Positions 44,139-52,737 of a stretch of 64,000 nt of DNA are shown in pieces (positions within the stretch are counted from its first letter, which is position 1; each line of letters opens with the position of its first letter). A program made the translations under genes and the position numbers. This DNA comes from MVYY01 sp012517575 (GTDB lineage: Bacteria > Bacteroidota > Bacteroidia > Bacteroidales > Paludibacteraceae): positions 104,465 to 168,464 of the forward strand of contig JAVLUG010000010.1 in NCBI GenBank assembly GCA_031629035.1. Reading direction: 5' to 3'. Under the pieces are notes generated by a model. That model saw nothing but the letters and a program-made list of their open reading frames with translations. It did no database searches and was not told the DNA's origin.

Positions 44139-45818
44139 TTAATCGTTGTTATTTAAATCACTGCTAACTTTGCCATTAACGAACAGGCCTAATTTAACCT
44201 TGAAAGAATCCGATTTTCTGAAATGAATAAAGGATTCGGTATCTCTACTGTCAATTCTGAACGTATAAACTATATCTTTTGAATTTTTAAAATCGTCGAG
44301 TTGCTCATTATTTAAGGCAATCTCGATTTTCTGAGGGGTAATTCCATTTTCTACTACATAACCTTCAGCATCTACTTGAGGAGCATCAATATCATATTCT
44401 TTTGTAAAGGTAGTGGCAATGTCTCTTCCCAAAGAATCCTTCAAAGCCAAAGTTAATTTGCCTTTCACCGGAAGCCCGTTGGAAACGGTAAGGAAAATCG
44501 ATCCGCTGTTTACTTCCACATCTTCCAAAGCCGAATTGATATCTTCGCCGGCATCCACCAGCGTATCTTTGAACTCGTAATAACTGCCCGGTTTCAGATA
44601 CAGAGGAATTTGAATCTTATACAAAACTTTAATGGTGCCATCAGGTGTTATAAAATCAGGGGTATGGTCATTTGTGCTGTTGTCAATCTCAACACTGTAT
44701 TTGTATTCCAATACATCGGGTTTGTTTGCATTACTGAAAAGACTGTCGGTAGCGCCATAATCCTTATCTAAGGTTCTCAATTGCTTTACTACCCATTTCC
44801 CCGGAGCTGCCGGTTTTTTACCCATTGATTCGGATGTTGAAGGACTTCCATTGAAAGATGCATAGACTGTTTGATAAGGATTGGATTTGGGATAGGCTTT
44901 CACATAATCTACATTAAATTTCATGTAAGCACCGATATTGCTTTTAACAGTAAGAAAAGCTTTGGGATTGGCAAACAAAAACAAACCGTCATCTGTGAAT
45001 GAAGGTAAATCCAGATCTTGTGTCAATGTTTTGGTTGCAATTACTGCCGGTGTGAAAAAACCATAAGCAACCTTATAGTCAAAACGTGTAAACTTCAATT
45101 CTACACCAACCACCGAAGTTGGATCAACCGTTATTGCAGAGCTGCCGGTGGTAATATCCAGTTGTAAAGTAAATGGTATCCCCGGAGCATTCCCTGAGGT
45201 ATTGATTACAAAATTGCTAATCGTAACATTTTCAGCTCGATTAAAAGCTGTAGGAGTAAAAGAAATATTTACAGAAGAACCGTTTGTAGCATGTACCTTA
45301 TCAATGGGGAAATTCAATTTTAATTTCAAATTGCCGGGATTTATGTTAATGTTTTCCACAGTTACCTTTACCGTTAAAACTGCCGAATTGATTATTGCAC
45401 TATCAACTCTTTCTTCAGAAGGAGAATTGTTTAAACCCAAATTAATATTGTCATTAATTGGTGTAATTGAAACAGTCTTATTAGCTTGGATAGAACTATT
45501 TCCACCAGGAGAAATGTTAAAAGTTTCTACTACCGATTGCGAATATTTGGCCAAATCGATTTCTCTAAATCGGAAATCGATACTGTCGGAATCTTGATAC
45601 AAAATTTCTTGACCTTCGGTAATCAGTATATTCTGACTGTCGAGTTGAGCCAGCAAATCTTCCAATGTCAGAGTGGCTTCACCCACAGGCACAGCCAAAG
45701 AACCGTTCCATTGAAACTTGTCGGAAATGTTGGTAAGATCCACATCGTTCATACATGATGGCAAAATTAAGATACTTAAAAAAATTGCCACAAGAAAATG
45801 AGAAGCTGAAGATTTCAT
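44139..45818 (-). CDS. Large lipoprotein of unknown function
   Basis: This 559-residue protein has a signal ending in lipobox LPSC (Cys about residue 22) and is predicted to be lipid-anchored. The rest is strand-rich with no recognised catalytic motif. Segments with INPGNLKLKLNFPID and SNFVINTSGNAPGIPFTL read like repeated Ig-like or beta-sandwich units. It is immediately upstream of the DUF5723/OmpA gene (14-base gap). The co-transcribed lipoprotein-barrel pair suggests a shared surface complex, by inference only. Confidence 0.7.
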   Translation of the reverse strand: MKSSASHFLVAIFLSILILPSCMNDVDLTNISDKFQWNGSLAVPVGEATLTLEDLLAQLDSQNILITEGQEILYQDSDSIDFRFREIDLAKYSQSVVETFNISPGGNSSIQANKTVSITPINDNINLGLNNSPSEERVDSAIINSAVLTVKVTVENININPGNLKLKLNFPIDKVHATNGSSVNISFTPTAFNRAENVTISNFVINTSGNAPGIPFTLQLDITTGSSAITVDPTSVVGVELKFTRFDYKVAYGFFTPAVIATKTLTQDLDLPSFTDDGLFLFANPKAFLTVKSNIGAYMKFNVDYVKAYPKSNPYQTVYASFNGSPSTSESMGKKPAAPGKWVVKQLRTLDKDYGATDSLFSNANKPDVLEYKYSVEIDNSTNDHTPDFITPDGTIKVLYKIQIPLYLKPGSYYEFKDTLVDAGEDINSALEDVEVNSGSIFLTVSNGLPVKGKLTLALKDSLGRDIATTFTKEYDIDAPQVDAEGYVVENGITPQKIEIALNNEQLDDFKNSKDIVYTFRIDSRDTESFIHFRKSDSFKVKLGLFVNGKVSSDLNNND

Positions 45819-46052
45819 TTTAGTAGGATATTAAAGTTACATAATTGTAAAAGAAAATCGGGTAAAAAACTACTAACAAACAAAAACTAATCAAGAAAAA
45901 ATAAGTGGAATGTTGAGAAAGAACGCAAACAAACAGCTAAGCCGTAACAAAAACAAAAATGAAATTTAGAATAAATTTAAAAGATTTTATAATTTTTATA
46001 TTCTCCACAAAAGTAATAAAAAGTTAGAAAAAACAAAAAAATCTCTACTTTT

Positions 46053-47459
46053 TTACGAGAAAAATTTTACAGGAAAATTTACCAAAAATACATTTTCGGT
46101 AGCACGTGTCAACGCTGTGTAAAGCCATCGGTAAAAATCATCATTGATTTGCTCGTCGGAAATCTTTCCAGGATCTACAAAAACCTTTTCCCATTGCCCA
46201 CCCTGTGCCTTATGACAAGTAATGGCATAAGCAAATTTTACCTGCAGTGCATTGAAAAATTCGTTTTCATAGATTTTTTTCACTTTTTGGCGTTTCTGTT
46301 TTATTTCAGGATAATCTTCCGCCACTTTTTCAAACAACATCTTATTCATTTCCTGAACTTTTGCCGGTGTTTCTGCCTTGAGTGTATCCAGCCAAAGGCG
46401 GGTATCGATTTCCCAATTATAATCGAGAGAACGAACAGTCGCATCCACAAATCGGAAACCATACATCTCGGTAAATTTTCTAATACGCAAAACTTCCAAA
46501 ATATCGCCATTTGCAATAAAATCAATTTCAGGATAATATTTGGGCCAGAAATAATTGTTGCGCGTAACCATCAGTAAATCACCATTCGACAATTCCTCTT
46601 CTTTCATCATAACCCGAGAACGAATACCATTGTTGTAAAAATTTGCCCTGTAATTGGAGCGGGTAATTACCATCGTATCTTCCACTCCTGAGCCTGCATA
46701 TTCCTTCTGAATTTCATCTGTCAATTCCGCCGGACTTAAGCGGGAAATATCGACAAATTTTTCCAACTGAAAAGGAGGAAATCGGGCTGAATTTTCCTTA
46801 GTCAGTTTTGCCCTTATCAGAGACGCATTATGCAAAATGCCACTTTTCAGCGCTTGACGAACTACATGGGTTAATGTAAATTCAAAAATCTTCACTTGAT
46901 ACGGTTCCAGCGAATTAACATCCAACGCCGGACTTTCAGCCTGTCCTACCGGCGGAAGTTGTGCCGTATCGCCCAAGAGTATCAAACTACAATTGCGACC
47001 GCTAAAAACATATTCCATCAAATCGTCCAGTAACCGACCCGAACCAAAAACCGAATCAAAGTCGGTATTGGAAATCATTGAAGCCTCATCCACAATAAAA
47101 AGCACATCCGACGAAAGATTTTCGGCCAACTGAAAATGAAAATCGGTCAAGGATTTCTGCCGATAAATTTTCTTGTGTATCGTAAAAGCCGGAGAACCCG
47201 AATAATTGGCAAAAACTTTCGCTGCCCTGCCGGTAGGAGCCAGTAAAACGGTTTTTTGTCCTATATTATTTAACGCTCTTACCAAAGCGCCAACAACAGA
47301 AGTTTTACCGGTACCGGCATAACCTTTTAACAGAAAAATTTTTCTTTTTTCATGCACCATCATGAACTGCCCCAATGCTTCCAACAAATCGTTTTGCTGT
47401 TCGTTCGGTTCAAAAGGCAATTGTGCTTTTATCAGCGAAATAAGATAATTACTTAACAT
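46053..47459 (-). CDS. RecD/UvrD-like ATP-dependent DNA helicase
   Basis: This 468-residue SF1 helicase has Walker A GYAGTGKTSVV near residue 46, motif Ia LAPTGRAAKVF, Walker B VLFIVDEASMIS, motif III LILLGDTAQLPPVG and the C-terminal motifs AYAITCHKAQGGQW and YTALTRATENVFLV. It resembles the compact AAA_30/UvrD_C2 proteins annotated as exodeoxyribonuclease V alpha-like. The size is shorter than RecD2 and no N-terminal extension is present. It stands alone. No recB/recC genes are nearby, so an independent repair or replication role is likely. Confidence 0.9.
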   Translation of the reverse strand: MLSNYLISLIKAQLPFEPNEQQNDLLEALGQFMMVHEKRKIFLLKGYAGTGKTSVVGALVRALNNIGQKTVLLAPTGRAAKVFANYSGSPAFTIHKKIYRQKSLTDFHFQLAENLSSDVLFIVDEASMISNTDFDSVFGSGRLLDDLMEYVFSGRNCSLILLGDTAQLPPVGQAESPALDVNSLEPYQVKIFEFTLTHVVRQALKSGILHNASLIRAKLTKENSARFPPFQLEKFVDISRLSPAELTDEIQKEYAGSGVEDTMVITRSNYRANFYNNGIRSRVMMKEEELSNGDLLMVTRNNYFWPKYYPEIDFIANGDILEVLRIRKFTEMYGFRFVDATVRSLDYNWEIDTRLWLDTLKAETPAKVQEMNKMLFEKVAEDYPEIKQKRQKVKKIYENEFFNALQVKFAYAITCHKAQGGQWEKVFVDPGKISDEQINDDFYRWLYTALTRATENVFLVNFPVKFFS

Positions 47460-47514
47460 ACGGCAAATTTAAACGATATTTTTGCAAAATACGCTCACAA
47501 TTAAAAAAAAATCA

Positions 47515-47522
47515 TACATTTG
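47515..47522 (+). promoter_or_regulatory. Possible -7 box of maf
   Basis: TACATTTG lies 61 bases before the maf ATG. No TTG is found at -33. It lies within the divergent gap with the helicase gene. Confidence 0.35.
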
Positions 47523-47583
47523 TAGCATTGTAATATGAAAATTCGGTACGTGAACAAAAAACAATCCTTCAAACTGTAAAAAC

Positions 47584-48177
47584 ATGTTCAAGTTGCTTTC
47601 ACATTTGGAAAAATACCAAATTATCCTTGCCTCAAAATCTTCAAGAAGACAGGATTTATTTAAAGGATTGAATATCCCTTTTGAAATTTATCCAATTGAA
47701 GTAGATGAGTCTTTTCCTCCCGAACTGATAGGAATGGACATCCCCATGTATCTGTCGAAGAAAAAAGCGGAAGCTTGCACCGAGATTTTAAAAGAAAATT
47801 CCATGCTGATAACGGCCGATACCATTGTTTGGTATCAGGGACAGGTTTTCGGAAAACCTGCTGACCGTAATGAAGCTAAATTAATGTTAACCACACTTTC
47901 CGGTAAAACGCATGATGTAATCACCAGCGTCAGCATTACAACCATGAAAAAACAGCGAACCTTTGGCGTTGCTTCTGAAGTTCGTTTTGCGCGGCTGGCA
48001 CCCGAAGAGATTGATTTTTATCTCGACAATTTTCAGCCATACGACAAAGCCGGCGCTTATGGCGTTCAGGAATGGATTGGTTTCGTCGGGGTGGAATACA
48101 TTAACGGATCTTACTACAACGTAATGGGTTTACCCATGCAACGATTGTACAATGAACTAAAAAACTGGAAAGAATAA
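47584..48177 (+). CDS. maf: Maf-like nucleoside triphosphate pyrophosphatase
   Basis: This 197-residue enzyme has the N-terminal ILASKSSRRQDLFKGL signature of Maf proteins, followed by PIEVDESFPPEL, LITADTIVWYQGQVFGKPADRNEA with the catalytic Asp, LSGKTHDVITSV and the C-terminal YDKAGAYGVQEWIGFVGVEYINGSYYNVMGLP. It hydrolyses dTTP, UTP or modified nucleotides to monophosphates and has been linked to septum control in Bacillus. Convergent with mntH, 10 bases apart. Confidence 0.95.
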   Translation: MFKLLSHLEKYQIILASKSSRRQDLFKGLNIPFEIYPIEVDESFPPELIGMDIPMYLSKKKAEACTEILKENSMLITADTIVWYQGQVFGKPADRNEAKLMLTTLSGKTHDVITSVSITTMKKQRTFGVASEVRFARLAPEEIDFYLDNFQPYDKAGAYGVQEWIGFVGVEYINGSYYNVMGLPMQRLYNELKNWKE

Positions 48178-48187
48178 GTTAAACTTT

Positions 48188-49450
48188 TTACTTGAAAAAA
48201 CTGATAAACAGGAATATATTCAACACGGTAACAATAACGCCCAACAAGTAAAGCAGTATTTTTGAAAAAGTGGTGTTTTTATATTTTCCCATTACTTTTT
48301 CTGACGAAGTAAGATGTACTTGCGTGAAAATGGTAAAAGGCAATTGAATGCTAAGCAACATTTGAGAAATAATAAGTCCCTGAAATGGATTGGAAATCAG
48401 AAAAATGACACCTGTTGCCAGCAATAGCGAAAGAAGAACACCCAATCGTGAATGGTTGTCTTTAATATCGTAAGGTTCTTTGTACATGCCGGCAAAAATT
48501 GTTCCTCCGGCCATTCCCGAAGTAATGGTAGATGAAATCCCCGAAAATAGCAAAGCAACGGCAAACACAACAGAAGCATTTTTCCCCAGCAACGGAGCCA
48601 GCAAATGGTTGGCTTGCTCCAATTCTGTCACCGGTGTTTTCGATTCAAAAAAAGTGGCAGCAGCCAGCAAAATCATGGCACTGTTGATAGCCCAGCCTAT
48701 GAGCATAGAAATTAATGTATCCAAAAACTCGTATTTCAGTTGCCTTCTTATGGTTTTGTCATCTGTCAGATTCCATTGACGGCTCTGAATAACTTCCGAA
48801 TGCAGAAATAAATTGTGTGGCATTACTACCGCTCCCAATACGCTCATAATAATCAACATCGAATTTTCGGGAAAACTTGGGGTTACCCAGCCGGCAACAG
48901 CATGATTCCAATCGATTTGTACCAGCGACAATTCATATAAAAAGGAAAGTCCGATAATTGATACAAAAGCAATGATCCATTTTTCGATAACCTTGTATGA
49001 ATTGGTAAACAGCATAATAAACACAAAAGCCGTTACCAGCAAAGCACCGGCTCGCACGGGAATATCGAACAGCATGTTCAAAGCGATACTTCCTCCCAAA
49101 ATTTCAGCCAGAGAAGTAGAAACAGAAGCCAACATGGCAGAAAGCAGAACAAATCGGGAATAAACAGGCTTCAGGTAAATAGACGCTGCTTCAGATAAAC
49201 ATAAACCCGAAGCAATGCCCAAATGCGCCACATTGTGCTGAAGCATAATAAGCATGATGGTGGACAAAGTTACCATCCACAGTAAAGAATAACCATAATT
49301 CGAACCGGCAGCCAAATTGGAAGCCCAATTCCCAGGATCGATAAAACCAACCGTTACCAGTAAACCGGGGCCGATAAATTTGAAAATATCCAACGCCCCA
49401 AATACCGGGCGATAGGATTTGTTGTCTATCTGCTTCAAAAAATTGAACAT
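48188..49450 (-). CDS. mntH: Nramp-family divalent metal transporter
   Basis: This 420-residue inner-membrane transporter imports Mn2+ (and probably Fe2+) with protons. The TM1 metal-site motif is FIDPGNWASNLAAGS and the TM6 motif is VVMPHNLFLHSEVIQSR, both hallmarks of Nramp. About eleven spans are predicted. It is monocistronic. No MntR or Fur site was recognised upstream. The 155-residue antiparallel-looking frame at 49191-49658 overlaps it in another frame and is a shadow. Confidence 0.95.
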   Translation of the reverse strand: MFNFLKQIDNKSYRPVFGALDIFKFIGPGLLVTVGFIDPGNWASNLAAGSNYGYSLLWMVTLSTIMLIMLQHNVAHLGIASGLCLSEAASIYLKPVYSRFVLLSAMLASVSTSLAEILGGSIALNMLFDIPVRAGALLVTAFVFIMLFTNSYKVIEKWIIAFVSIIGLSFLYELSLVQIDWNHAVAGWVTPSFPENSMLIIMSVLGAVVMPHNLFLHSEVIQSRQWNLTDDKTIRRQLKYEFLDTLISMLIGWAINSAMILLAAATFFESKTPVTELEQANHLLAPLLGKNASVVFAVALLFSGISSTITSGMAGGTIFAGMYKEPYDIKDNHSRLGVLLSLLLATGVIFLISNPFQGLIISQMLLSIQLPFTIFTQVHLTSSEKVMGKYKNTTFSKILLYLLGVIVTVLNIFLFISFFK

Positions 49451-49624
49451 GCTCGATTATTTTATGGAAAAACTGGACAAAAGTATCAAATTTTTTGTTC
49501 AAACAACCATTTGCCGGGAATTGTTTATTTTTTAGAAAAGTAAAAAGCAGGAAAATGTTGGTAAGACTTGAGTCGAAAACAAATTTCACAATACAAAGAA
49601 ATTGGTTGAAGAAAGTCGGATTAA

Positions 49625-49661
49625 AGAAAAAAGGCTTGCCGGTGATATACATCAGCAAGCC
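49625..49661 (-). terminator. Terminator of the amylase gene cluster
   Basis: On the minus strand GGCTTGC pairs with GCAAGCC (arms 49633-49639 and 49655-49661, inner TGAT/ATCA pairs) and is followed by TTTTTT. It lies 27 bases past the GH57 stop, marking the end of the three-gene cluster. Confidence 0.85.
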
Positions 49662-49687
49662 ATTGATATAGTTAAGATTATCAGGTT

Positions 49688-52666
49688 TTATAATTTTATG
49701 ATTTTTTCAACAACAAATGAATGATCTAAAAAATGAACTTTTATGAAATACAGACCTGCCAGGATATTTGACATTTCCAGCGTTTGCTCGTTTTCAAAAA
49801 TTTTCATTACACTTCCGCTTACAGATATTAACTCAACTTTTGTAAAAGGTTTTTCTGACAGCACGCTCAGCCGATTCTTCACAGGATTGGGAGAAACAAT
49901 CAATGAATATTTTTCGTAATTATTTACGCCGGTAGAAGAACAATCGGTCGAAACAACAAGATACTTTCCATTGGCTGTGCCATTGGTTTTATAACAAATA
50001 TCCGAACTAATACCGGTCACATCCACAGACTGACTGCCTGATCCATTACTGAACACCATATTGATGGAATTAATACCTTCGGCAAAAGTATAGCCATACC
50101 AATTTTGAGCATTCGCCTTAATTTCTGTTCCTGGCCATGCTCCAAGCAAATTTGTTGAAGTTCCTGTCCATGCATAAAAATATACTTTGTTCCACTCCTC
50201 CGGCTTTTGGAATTTCACCGTAATTCCTGAACCCGAAGGCGGCGGAGGTGTAACGCCACCCTCTTGGCAATCAGTTGTTACAACTACATATTTTCCTCCA
50301 GAGATACCATTAGTTTTAAAACAAGTACCTGCTGTAACTTGGGTCACATCCTGTGTCTGGCTACCACTGCCATTGCTAAATACTAAATTCACATCAGTTA
50401 TGTCATCAGTAAAAGTGTAAGTATACCATCCATCAGCATCGGCCTGAATTTCAGTGCCGGGCCAAGCTCCCAATAAATCAGGCGTTGTTGAAGTCCACGC
50501 ATACAAATAAACTTTACTCCATTCGGAAGGTTTCTGAAATTTTATCGTAATGCCATCCGGCTTCACAGTATAATAAACGTAAGTAATCATAGTGGATTCT
50601 ATTCCCTGACTGTCAATGGCAATGGCTTTCAGTGTGGTTTTATCTTGAGTGATGGAAACAGTTCCGCCCGATGGAACTTTGCTCGAATTGACAGTAGGAG
50701 TTGTACCGTCCAATGTATAATAAATATAAACTGGTTCATTTTCGCCCGTAGCTGTTAATGTTACTGTCGTACCGCCTTCGTAGTAGCCTCCTGCCGGTGT
50801 AACAGAAAGTGTAGTAGAAGATGATCCGTCTCCTGTGCCTACCCACGTATGCAAAATCATGGAACGTGCAACATTTCCTTTGCTATCGGTAGCCTCAATA
50901 TAATAATCTACCAACTTATTGCGGATGCCGTTAATTTGAGCCGAATATTCATCTGCTTTGTACAAAGGAGCCAAGCCTTTCGAAGCAATTGTCTTTTTAA
51001 GCATGTCCAATTCCTGCCATTCATTCACTTCTTCACCTCCAATATAAGTCTCGTTTTGATTACTCGACAATGGATTTTTTCCATCTTTATCAGTGCGGTA
51101 TTTTAATTTAACAGTAGAAAGTCCACTGACATCAAATACGTAAGACCAAACTGTGAAATTGGATGACTGTACGGTTCCCCATTCGGTTTCGCCCGGATTA
51201 TATGGCTCGCGTTGTGGATGATAAATGGAAGGAGGTGTAATATCCGTACCACTATTCACTACATTTATCGCTTGAGTTACCGCAAGATTGGCTGCGCGCG
51301 TGGGTTTATTATCCCAATCTTCCGTTCCATCCCAATACCAGTAACAGCTGGTTTCACCATTGAGTAGATAATTCCATGCTGACTTTGTATCGGAAGCAGC
51401 AGCATTTATTTTCTCTGCAGTTTTCACAATGTTGGAAGTTGCCGTAATAACCGACCAGCTGTTTCTATCTGGGCTATAACCATTTACAGGGTCGCCATTC
51501 CATTTCAGAAATTCCGGGTCGGCACCTGCCCCATACCAACTTCCGGCTTCAACGTGAATAATGTCATTTTCAGCAGGAGGAAACTGATCCAGATAATCCT
51601 GAATGGTAGTGCAGACAAAACGTTGCGGATTGGCATTCAGCCAACTCACAAAGTTGTCAAAATTACTTCCGTAATAGCTGTCAGTGCCACCACCATAGTT
51701 ATCTCCGTCGTGATGCAAAACCACCAAAATAGGATGAGCGGGATCAGTATTGTAACTCTCCAACTGGCTCAAAGTTGTTTCGTAATTTAAAGCGCCAAAA
51801 CCTCCGCGCCCATCTTCATTGCCAAAAAAAGCGGAAGTAGGTACAGCAATCATTTTGTACTCCGTTCCTGTAGCCGGATCAACATATTTCATCCAATGTG
51901 GACGATGTCCCCATGCTGCAGAGACAGGCAGTGGTGCCCACAATCCATTCAGCTGTTTCCAATCGTTTGGATTTGGGTTAATTTTATCGGCTTTGTTGGT
52001 TTCCACGATAGAACCACCATTCGACCATGGATGTCCTTCGCAAGTACGGTCAAAATGTACATTGTCCACCATTACCCAATCCAATCCACTGCGTTTCAAT
52101 GCAGGAATCATATGTTCTTCAAAAGTATTTTCAGGCGGGAAAATACCTTTTGAATAAGGCATGCCCGGAAAATTGGCTGCAAAAGATTCCTTGTGTTTTG
52201 CAATTTGTTTCTCGATATCGGCTTCGTCAATCAACGCCATGAGTGGGTGATGATAGCCAAAACCTACCATTTCGAGACGCTGATGACCCAAAGAGGTCTT
52301 TTTCGAAACCATGCTGTTCCACGACGATTTCCAATTGGAAAATCCAATACCGTTTGCTTCCAATACATTCAAATTTTCCACCAACGAACCCGAAAAACTC
52401 ACTTGCGCACCCGCATGAGGAAATGATAGCATCTTGTTAACTGCATTGGCAGGCCACCATGTATACGGCCCAGTGCGGGAAGTAAAAACATCATACAAGT
52501 TGTAGGATAAAACTCCGGAATTTTGTGTTTCAATTACTGTTTCACCGGGTTGATAGATGGGCTGATGCATATGCCACTGGAAAGCAATGTAAATGGGTGG
52601 ATTAACAGCCAATAAACCGGCTTGAAGGATGATGAAAAAAAGAACAAATAAAAATGATTTTTTCAT
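49688..52666 (-). CDS. Secreted GH57 glycoside hydrolase with two starch-binding-like modules
   Basis: This 992-residue exported enzyme has a signal peptide (residues 1-20). The GH57 domain (about 23-470) shows HMHQP at 32-36, the probable nucleophile Glu179 in FPPENTF and the probable acid Asp in HHDGD (318-322). Next come a strand-rich region (about 480-600), a chitobiase/beta-hexosaminidase C-terminal-type domain (TPAGGYYEGGTTVTLTATG), two similar CBM26-like modules (KFQKPSEWSKVYLYAW...LLGAWPGTEI and KFQKPEEWNKVYFYAW...) and a T9SS sorting domain starting SLIVSPNPVKNRLSV. It should act on alpha-glucans at or outside the cell surface. It is last in the cluster, 71 bases after the GH13 gene. 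The exact specificity (amylase, amylopullulanase, branching) is open. Confidence 0.92.
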   Translation of the reverse strand: MKKSFLFVLFFIILQAGLLAVNPPIYIAFQWHMHQPIYQPGETVIETQNSGVLSYNLYDVFTSRTGPYTWWPANAVNKMLSFPHAGAQVSFSGSLVENLNVLEANGIGFSNWKSSWNSMVSKKTSLGHQRLEMVGFGYHHPLMALIDEADIEKQIAKHKESFAANFPGMPYSKGIFPPENTFEEHMIPALKRSGLDWVMVDNVHFDRTCEGHPWSNGGSIVETNKADKINPNPNDWKQLNGLWAPLPVSAAWGHRPHWMKYVDPATGTEYKMIAVPTSAFFGNEDGRGGFGALNYETTLSQLESYNTDPAHPILVVLHHDGDNYGGGTDSYYGSNFDNFVSWLNANPQRFVCTTIQDYLDQFPPAENDIIHVEAGSWYGAGADPEFLKWNGDPVNGYSPDRNSWSVITATSNIVKTAEKINAAASDTKSAWNYLLNGETSCYWYWDGTEDWDNKPTRAANLAVTQAINVVNSGTDITPPSIYHPQREPYNPGETEWGTVQSSNFTVWSYVFDVSGLSTVKLKYRTDKDGKNPLSSNQNETYIGGEEVNEWQELDMLKKTIASKGLAPLYKADEYSAQINGIRNKLVDYYIEATDSKGNVARSMILHTWVGTGDGSSSTTLSVTPAGGYYEGGTTVTLTATGENEPVYIYYTLDGTTPTVNSSKVPSGGTVSITQDKTTLKAIAIDSQGIESTMITYVYYTVKPDGITIKFQKPSEWSKVYLYAWTSTTPDLLGAWPGTEIQADADGWYTYTFTDDITDVNLVFSNGSGSQTQDVTQVTAGTCFKTNGISGGKYVVVTTDCQEGGVTPPPPSGSGITVKFQKPEEWNKVYFYAWTGTSTNLLGAWPGTEIKANAQNWYGYTFAEGINSINMVFSNGSGSQSVDVTGISSDICYKTNGTANGKYLVVSTDCSSTGVNNYEKYSLIVSPNPVKNRLSVLSEKPFTKVELISVSGSVMKIFENEQTLEMSNILAGLYFIKVHFLDHSFVVEKIIKL

Positions 52667-52737
52667 GACAATTGATCTAAAGATTGAATAATGAACATTT
52701 ATTAATGCAATTCATTAGTAATTAGTTATAAAATATT

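Noticed and set aside
46053..47459. RecBCD locus or defence system
   Set aside because: Only a single compact helicase is present, flanked by housekeeping genes, with no nuclease or defence partners.
49191..49658. 155-residue open frame overlapping mntH
   Set aside because: Its first two thirds lie inside the well-supported mntH frame or its upstream gap. Composition is Phe-rich without a known motif, so it is a shadow.
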